Shown here piece by piece: positions 13,831 to 18,507 of a DNA stretch of 18,507 bases. Where the stretch lies: assembly GCA_945957185.1 (NCBI GenBank), contig CAMFKA010000013.1, positions 1 to 18,507 of the forward strand. The letters run 5' to 3'. Position 1 is the stretch's first letter; each line of letters begins with the position of its first letter. Source of the DNA: an uncultured Chlamydiaceae bacterium. GTDB taxonomy: Bacteria > Chlamydiota > Chlamydiia > Chlamydiales > Parachlamydiaceae. Under the pieces are notes generated by a model. The model searched no databases. It was not told where the DNA came from and saw nothing but the letters and a program-made list of their open reading frames with translations. A program made the position numbers and the translations under genes.

Positions 13831-15063
13831 TTAGTCGATTAATGTATAGGCGCTTTCTTGATGCTGTGAAAGGTCTAGTCCGACGAGCTCGTCGTTTTCT
13901 TCAACGCGTAGACACATCACTTTTTCTAACAATTTCAACACGATGAAAGTGGCTATAGCTGCATAGAGGATAACGACAAAAGTGCCGACTACTTGAAGCA
14001 ATAGCTGAGTGGGGTTTCCGAACAGTAGCCCATTTGCACCTTCGCTGTTGATTGCGGTGTCAGCAAAAAATCCTGTCAACAGCGCTCCAATAATCCCCCC
14101 GACACCATGAATCCCAAAAACATCGAGACTGTCGTCGTATTCATATTTGCTTTTTACCCATGTGATTGCCTGGTAGCACCCGATCGCCGAAATAGCACCG
14201 ATGATGATGGCTGAAGATGTTCCGACATACCCACTGGCCGGGGTGATCGCGACAAGTCCGCAGACGGCTCCGGTGAGTCCTCCAAGAATCGTTGGTTTTC
14301 CTGTGGATTTTCGATCCAAAACCATCCACATGAGCCCCCCGGCTGCAGCAGCGGTGTTGGTTGCCAGGAAAGCACTGACTGCCAGTGCATTTGCTTTTAG
14401 AGCGCTTCCGGCGTTAAAGCCGAACCATCCAAACCAGAGGAGGGCTGCTCCGATAAGAGTGAGGGTGAGATTGTGTGGACGTATCCGCTGACCGAACATC
14501 TTTCTTCTGCCAATAACGATAGCGCAAATCAGTGCCGAAACTCCCGAAGAGATGTGGACGACGCTACCGCCCGCAAAATCGAGAACACCCAAATTGCGTA
14601 GCCAGCCATCTTGAGCCCACACCCAATGGGCAATAGGGTCGTATACAAAAGTTGTCCATAATAAAATAAATACCATATAAGCGGAGAAGCGCATCCTTTC
14701 TGCGATGCTGCCAGAAATGAGTGCCGGCGTGATGATGGCGAACATCATTTGGAATGTAAGGAACAATGAGTGAGGAATTGTAGGTGCATAATTAGAGGGG
14801 GCTGCGAGGTCGATGTTTTTTAGTCCGATCCAATCGAAAGTGCCGATGAAATGACCGATATCGGGTCCAAATGCGAGACTATAACCGTAAAGGATCCATT
14901 GGAGAGAGATGAGGCACAGCGTTGCGAAGGACATCATGATCATGGAAAGGACGTTTTTCTTACGTACCAATCCCCCATAAAAAAGAGCAATCCCGGGAAG
15001 TGTCATCAATAAAACTAGCGCTGAGGAGACGAGTACCCAGGCGATGTCACCTGTATTAAGCAT
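13831..15063 (-). CDS. amtB: Ammonium transporter
   Basis: 410-aa Amt/Mep/Rh-family inner-membrane channel with about 11 helices. Recognisable elements are FYGGLVRKKNVLS (about 28-40), FQMMFAIITPALISGSIAERMRF (about 104-126), D142 in YDPIAHWVW, the pore-twin histidines H170 (GGSVVHISSG) and H319 (FGIHGVGG), and WFGWFGFNAGS (210-220). No cleavable signal sequence like that of E. coli AmtB is obvious. The start is ATG at 15063 with AAGG 9 nt upstream. That site lies within the 3' arm of a 6-bp hairpin (15073-15088). It is the first gene of an amtB-PII operon. Gated ammonium uptake in a host-dependent chlamydia would be notable. I did not find a convincing promoter in the 72-bp upstream gap. Confidence 0.96.
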   Translation of the reverse strand: MLNTGDIAWVLVSSALVLLMTLPGIALFYGGLVRKKNVLSMIMMSFATLCLISLQWILYGYSLAFGPDIGHFIGTFDWIGLKNIDLAAPSNYAPTIPHSLFLTFQMMFAIITPALISGSIAERMRFSAYMVFILLWTTFVYDPIAHWVWAQDGWLRNLGVLDFAGGSVVHISSGVSALICAIVIGRRKMFGQRIRPHNLTLTLIGAALLWFGWFGFNAGSALKANALAVSAFLATNTAAAAGGLMWMVLDRKSTGKPTILGGLTGAVCGLVAITPASGYVGTSSAIIIGAISAIGCYQAITWVKSKYEYDDSLDVFGIHGVGGIIGALLTGFFADTAINSEGANGLLFGNPTQLLLQVVGTFVVILYAAIATFIVLKLLEKVMCLRVEENDELVGLDLSQHQESAYTLID

Positions 15064-15072
15064 AATTCATTT

Positions 15073-15088
15073 CCTTAATGATTTAAGG
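15073..15088 (-). promoter_or_regulatory. Hairpin covering the amtB ribosome binding site
   Basis: On the minus strand CCTTAA, ATCA, TTAAGG form a perfect 6-bp stem with a 4-nt loop. The 3' arm contains the AAGG that serves as ribosome binding site, 9 nt before the amtB ATG at 15063. It could limit translation initiation. The stem is short and AT-rich, so this is suggestive only. Confidence 0.4.
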
Positions 15089-15135
15089 ATTGAATTACCA
15101 GCTTTCGCTAATTTATGCAACAACGCTCGTTTTTA

Positions 15136-16554
15136 TTATTTGAGGATGAAGGCACTGCGCTTGTATGACTTAAATTGCGTAGTCATCTCTTTCTTCTCTA
15201 AGTTCGATTCTAAATGGTCTAGAGAGTTCATGTTCGCCCCTAAATTGATTCCGTCTATATTTTTGTAATCAAAATTTTTCCACGCTTTACTTCTAGCATG
15301 AAAAATTTCTCCATCACCAAAACATTGCGTTGTTGTGTGCGTCGTGGGGATAAAAAAGGGCGAATTTGATAGTTGATCATAAGGCACAGCAATTGCGTAA
15401 CCGTTTGTTCCGTTTCGCATATAGTGAAAAGCTGTTGCGCCACCATCAAAAATACAACCTGCAAATAAACTGGAGCCGTACGATAAGCTGTAAGCTTTAT
15501 CTCGATTGTTCCATGCTTTAACAGAATCTTTGTTGTAATTAGCTCCCCTATAAATGAAAAGAGATCGTGCTGCGAGAGCGCTACACTCAAGCGCTACGGC
15601 GTCTCGAATGATTTGTGCATCTTGGTCGTCGCGGATTCCCATAGGTTTGGTATATCCCCTGGTGGACTCTGATGCAAAATTTGTTGCAGGTCCAGGATGA
15701 CTGCAGTTTCCCTTCCAGCCGGATTGATAGTGCGATTTGAGGAAGTCAAGTTGACTTTCTACGCTTACAACAATTTGGTCATAGGTAAGGCCTTCCGCAG
15801 GGAGGTCGCAAGCCTTTAGAATCGCTTTGTTTAAACGAAATGCCACGTTTATCACACCTGCTTGAGTATCGATCCCTTGATGGTCAAAATATGCTAAATG
15901 CCAGCAGCGCCTCTGTTTTTTCACTTCTGTCAACTTCGCTCTTAAATTTTCTTTGTCTGCTGCAGAAAGTAATGTGGTAGTGACGAATGTGTGATTAGTT
16001 TTTTCGACTAATGAGCACACATTTTTTTCTCTCACATCCTCTTGGATGCATTTTCTAAGAAAGATCAATTCATATAATGTCTTGGGAACAAAGACGGCTG
16101 TTAAAGTTGGATCTATCTCTTTTAATTTTTCTGTTAACAATGCGTGACGTTGATCTGAATGTTCAAATGGAGAGTCGCTTTGTGTAACGATAAGTTTGTG
16201 GGGGGCGTGATTTAATAAAACAGGATAGATTTTATTAAACATGTCTTCGGTGGGAGGTTTTTTAGTGCCATCTTCGCCTTGATGAAAAACGACATATTCG
16301 CCATAGCCCATGGTGATAGGGTCGGAGGTTATTTGAATTCTATGAGATCTTTCCGCGAGAGGTTTTCTGGTTCCAAAATTGTTTAAAAGTCTATTCCAGC
16401 ACCATTGAGCAGCTAAATCGACGTTGTGGGCCCCTCGACATTTGTTGACAATCCATCGTATGCTGCGGTATCCCAAGTAACCTACAATTGCTAAACCACA
16501 TGTGAGAGTCGATAAATAGACATGGTTTTTCACAAACTTTGAAATGTTAGTCAT
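15136..16554 (-). CDS. Membrane-anchored protein with ADP-ribosyltransferase-like C-terminal region
   Basis: 472 aa, not a family I can name. An N-terminal hydrophobic segment (about 12-30, followed by RSIRWIVNKCR) suggests a single membrane anchor or signal-anchor. Residues 40-320 are hydrophilic and unrecognised. The C-terminal part has an order of motifs that fits the R-S-E class of ADP-ribosyltransferases: R336 in FIYRGANY, a Ser-x-Ser in AYSLSYGSSLF (S356, S358), and E416 in GDGEIFHARSK, with strand-like YAIAVPY between. The spacing is plausible, but the match is by eye and the second glutamate or glutamine of an ExE pair is not present (G414-like position is Asp). ATG 16554 has GGAG 6 nt upstream and a strong promoter. 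A host-directed effector is possible; an unrelated fold cannot be excluded. Confidence 0.7.
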   Translation of the reverse strand: MTNISKFVKNHVYLSTLTCGLAIVGYLGYRSIRWIVNKCRGAHNVDLAAQWCWNRLLNNFGTRKPLAERSHRIQITSDPITMGYGEYVVFHQGEDGTKKPPTEDMFNKIYPVLLNHAPHKLIVTQSDSPFEHSDQRHALLTEKLKEIDPTLTAVFVPKTLYELIFLRKCIQEDVREKNVCSLVEKTNHTFVTTTLLSAADKENLRAKLTEVKKQRRCWHLAYFDHQGIDTQAGVINVAFRLNKAILKACDLPAEGLTYDQIVVSVESQLDFLKSHYQSGWKGNCSHPGPATNFASESTRGYTKPMGIRDDQDAQIIRDAVALECSALAARSLFIYRGANYNKDSVKAWNNRDKAYSLSYGSSLFAGCIFDGGATAFHYMRNGTNGYAIAVPYDQLSNSPFFIPTTHTTTQCFGDGEIFHARSKAWKNFDYKNIDGINLGANMNSLDHLESNLEKKEMTTQFKSYKRSAFILK

Positions 16555-16575
16555 ATAAAACTCCGTTAGACATCA

Positions 16576-16604
16576 ATTATATCAAATTAATTTATTTTAG
16601 TAAA
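16576..16604 (-). promoter_or_regulatory. Promoter of the ART-like gene
   Basis: On the minus strand TTTACT (16599-16604, 4/6 match to -35), a 17-bp spacer and a consensus TATAAT (16576-16581), also preceded by TGA as an extended -10. It lies in very AT-rich DNA 22 bp upstream of the ATG at 16554, so the leader is short and just includes the GGAG ribosome binding site. Confidence 0.7.
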
Positions 16605-16677
16605 TATAAATTAAATTTTATGTTTTTATTTATAAAAATATTTTTAATCCACGCGTATGTGTAAATCCACTGAAATA

Positions 16678-16697
16678 CCAGGTCGGGGACGACCTGG
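16678..16697. repeat. GC-rich 8-bp palindrome with GGGA loop
   Basis: CCAGGTCG (16678-16685) and CGACCTGG (16690-16697) pair perfectly around GGGA, a GNRA-type tetraloop on the plus strand. It stands in an otherwise AT-rich 253-bp gap between the ART-like gene and nqrB. No T-run follows on either strand, so it is not a standard terminator; it looks like a short dispersed palindromic (REP-like) unit. The rest of the gap holds only the two promoters. Confidence 0.6.
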
Positions 16698-16748
16698 CTA
16701 CCTAGCATCTAGCACACACTCTTATACAATAAGCTCGTTGGTTTAAGC

Positions 16749-16776
16749 TTGACATTTCCAAATTTTTTGTTAGCCT
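16749..16776 (+). promoter_or_regulatory. Candidate promoter of the nqrBC operon
   Basis: A perfect -35 TTGACA (16749-16754), then a 16-bp T-rich spacer and a weak -10 TAGCCT (16771-16776, 3/6 match). The distance to the nqrB start (16808) allows a leader of about 25 nt. The -35 is convincing and the -10 is not. Confidence 0.45.
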
Positions 16777-16807
16777 AGCTTTTAACCCGTGTACTACAGG
16801 TCATGCA

Positions 16808-18343
16808 ATGCTGAGGCGATTTTTAGATTACCAACTGGCCCTAACCGAGGAAGGAAAACCTCTTCATAAGCTCCGTCCACTCATTACAGCAGCGGACACA
16901 TTCCTATATGAAGCAGATATCAACACATCCAAAGGCCCCCACATCCGTGATGCCATCGATATCAAAAGATGGATGATTATTGTGGTGTTCGCCCTTATTC
17001 CTTGCATTTTAGCGGGAATTTGGAATACAGGAATGCAGAGTTTCGTCTATTCAAGCGGCGACTATAAATTGATGAACGAATTTCGAGAAGCTTCAGCTAG
17101 CCTTTCCGGTTACATCGATTTCTCTTTTAAAGATCAGCGGTTTTGGGAAATCCTTAAACTAGGTTGCTATGCTCTTATCCCTGTTACCATCATTTCGTAC
17201 GCTTTTGGTGGTCTTTGGGAAGCTATTTTTGCTTGTGTCAGAGGCCATGAAATCTCCGAGGGATTTTTGGTTACGGGTATCTTGTATGCTCTCATCTTAC
17301 CTTCTACGATCCCTTATTGGATGGTCGCTGTGGGGGTTTCTGTCGGCGTCATCCTCTCGAAGGAGATTTTTGGCGGTTCAGGTATGAATATTATGAACCC
17401 TGCCCTCAGCTGCCGCGCTTTCTTGTTCTTCACATTTCCCGGACGCATGTCAGGGGAGATATGGGTGGGGACAAATCCTACGACTGTTCGGGAAAGCCTT
17501 GTCGCAATGAACAAACACGCGCAAACGACAGCATTAGATGGCTATTCACAAGCGACTCCATTAGCGAGATTTAACGTGTCACAAGAGGTGAAACGGATCC
17601 ATGTCGACGCGATCGCGACAAATAACTTGGGGTCCGATGTGTCCACTTATCACGCAGTGGAAGAGCATTTTGAAGCGTGGAAAGCTGCATCACATACAGA
17701 CGCGTCTTTAGGTAGCCTTACACAAGAGCAGATGCGCTCCTTTGTGACAACACCGCTGAATGAAGGGGGCTTGGGGCTCTCTCCGGGCTACTACGAAGAT
17801 GCTTACAATTTCTCCTCTCTCAATTACGGCCTAGGCGATAATCACGATTGGGGCTTTTTTCTCGGAAACAAATTGGGTTGTATGGGGGAAACTTCAGGAT
17901 TGGCGATATTACTTGGCGCCATCATCCTCATTTGGACCGGCGTTGCTTCGTGGCGTACAATGGCAGGAATGGCCATAGGTGCCTTTTTGACAGCATATTT
18001 CTTTCAATTTTTCTCGACGTTCTTCGGAGTGGACGGGGGAGCGTGGACTCCCGCACAGATGGGCTTCCCTGCCTATAAGCACATGATTTTGGGAGGTCTC
18101 CTCTTTGGTTTGGTGTTTATGGCTACAGATCCGGTATCATCGCCGAGTATGCCTGGAGCTAAATGGGTTTACGGTCTTTTCTGCGGAATGGTGGCGATTA
18201 TTATCCGAGGGATCAATCCTGCTTATCCGGAAGGGGTGATGCTAGCCATTTTGATGGGGAACGTTTTTGCTCCGTTATTTGATTACTACGCTGCTCGGAT
18301 CTATAGAAACAGGAGGACTCGCCGTGTCATCGCAACCGCCTAA
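16808..18343 (+). CDS. nqrB: Na+-translocating NADH:quinone reductase subunit B
   Basis: 511-aa integral membrane subunit of the Na+-NQR complex, which oxidises NADH, reduces quinone and pumps Na+. Family sequence is clear: HIRDAIDIKRWMIIVVFALIPC (about 45-66), GVILSKEIFGGSGMNIMNPALSCRAFLFF (about 180-208), LGETSGLAILLGA-like GCMGETSGLAILLGAI, ASWRTMAGMAIGAFLTAYFF and FMATDPVSSPSMPGAKWVYG. The covalent FMN threonine is T250 in DGYSQATPL, where the usual SGAT is SQAT. A stretch of about 100 residues (roughly 250-355) makes it longer than the Vibrio protein (about 415 aa); long NqrB is a chlamydial trait. ATG 16808 has CAGG 7 nt upstream. It overlaps nqrC by 20 bp. nqrA is not adjacent upstream, as in other chlamydiae. 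Confidence 0.96.
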   Translation: MLRRFLDYQLALTEEGKPLHKLRPLITAADTFLYEADINTSKGPHIRDAIDIKRWMIIVVFALIPCILAGIWNTGMQSFVYSSGDYKLMNEFREASASLSGYIDFSFKDQRFWEILKLGCYALIPVTIISYAFGGLWEAIFACVRGHEISEGFLVTGILYALILPSTIPYWMVAVGVSVGVILSKEIFGGSGMNIMNPALSCRAFLFFTFPGRMSGEIWVGTNPTTVRESLVAMNKHAQTTALDGYSQATPLARFNVSQEVKRIHVDAIATNNLGSDVSTYHAVEEHFEAWKAASHTDASLGSLTQEQMRSFVTTPLNEGGLGLSPGYYEDAYNFSSLNYGLGDNHDWGFFLGNKLGCMGETSGLAILLGAIILIWTGVASWRTMAGMAIGAFLTAYFFQFFSTFFGVDGGAWTPAQMGFPAYKHMILGGLLFGLVFMATDPVSSPSMPGAKWVYGLFCGMVAIIIRGINPAYPEGVMLAILMGNVFAPLFDYYAARIYRNRRTRRVIATA

Positions 18344-18507
18344 CGAACCTGCAGCACCGCCAAAAGAGAGTAATGGAAAAACGATTGTTTTTATGACCAT
18401 TCTCAGTTTGGTGTGCGCGATTATCTTATCGACGCTTGCCAGCATCCTTCAGGTGCCGAAAGAGGTGGCAAAGGACCTTGATCGCAGCAAGCAGATGCTT
18501 TTAGCTG
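18324..18507 (+). CDS. nqrC: Na+-translocating NADH:quinone reductase subunit C, 5' part
   Basis: Only the first 61 codons are inside the window. The start is GTG at 18324, set by an excellent ribosome binding site AGGAGG (18311-18316) 7 nt upstream, within the end of nqrB (20-bp overlap). The protein begins with a short Pro-rich cytoplasmic tail (SSQPPNEPAAPPKESNGK), then one membrane helix (about residues 21-43: TIVFMTILSLVCAIILSTLA) and the start of the periplasmic part (VAKDLDRSKQMLLA). The helix followed by a DRSKQML-type segment is characteristic of NqrC, which carries a second covalent FMN further downstream. Position directly after nqrB agrees with the chlamydial nqrBCDE order. Confidence 0.9.
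   Translation, partial: MSSQPPNEPAAPPKESNGKTIVFMTILSLVCAIILSTLASILQVPKEVAKDLDRSKQMLLA

Noticed and set aside
15255..15590. 111-codon frame inside the ART-like gene, same strand, suggesting a frameshift
   Set aside because: The main 472-aa frame is continuous and carries all motifs; the shorter frame has no recognisable features.
16555..16677. Possible origin or attachment site in the very AT-rich stretch before nqrB
   Set aside because: No repeated DnaA-box-like sites, direct repeats or tRNA end were found; the low GC is explained by the promoter region.

Overview
The window looks like chromosomal DNA from a chlamydia-related bacterium, order Parachlamydiales, of the environmental or amoeba-associated kind rather than a classical Chlamydia pathogen. 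Evidence: an unusually long IspG (654 aa) with a chlamydia/plant-type insertion, a roughly 510-aa NqrB followed by NqrC in the chlamydial order, and gene content that pathogenic chlamydiae lack (cytochrome bo quinol oxidase, ammonium transporter with a PII protein, MIP channel, MntA/HepT module). This assignment is inferred from protein features only.

Layout. 1-49 is a pure C run. 137-1010 holds a HAD hydrolase (-) and a divergent 54-aa lipoprotein (+), whose start codons are only 19 bp apart. The lipoprotein converges on the cyoABCDE operon (-, 5799 down to 1163) across a striking inverted repeat built of NTGCCC hexamers. A MIP channel gene with its own terminator and strong promoter lies upstream of cyoA (5864-6490, -). 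6709-8776 (+) is a two-gene, translationally coupled operon: a multi-hydrophobic, coiled-coil protein and a small acidic protein, possibly a secreted substrate and its chaperone. 8805-10514 (-) is an AT-rich accessory stretch with a HepT/MntA toxin-antitoxin pair and two orphan, possibly immunity-like genes. 10552-11457 (-) encodes a conserved protein often annotated as 3-methyladenine DNA glycosylase. ispG (+) follows and overlaps tail-to-tail with a PII gene, which sits downstream of amtB (-). 15136-16554 (-) is a membrane-anchored protein with an ADP-ribosyltransferase-like C-terminus. The window closes with nqrB and the start of nqrC (+).

Functional picture. Two respiratory modules are represented: Na+-pumping NADH:quinone reductase feeding the quinone pool, and a heme-copper quinol oxidase drawing from it, with its heme O synthase. 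AmtB plus PII suggests controlled ammonium uptake, but this PII has lost most canonical ATP and 2-oxoglutarate ligands. The less ordinary content is the degenerate PII, the ART-like protein, the substrate/chaperone-like pair, the toxin-antitoxin and orphan gene cluster, the unusual aquaporin filter and the G-rich hexamer inverted repeat. No tRNA, rRNA, CRISPR array or insertion sequence was seen, and no gene-free stretch exceeds 300 bp.
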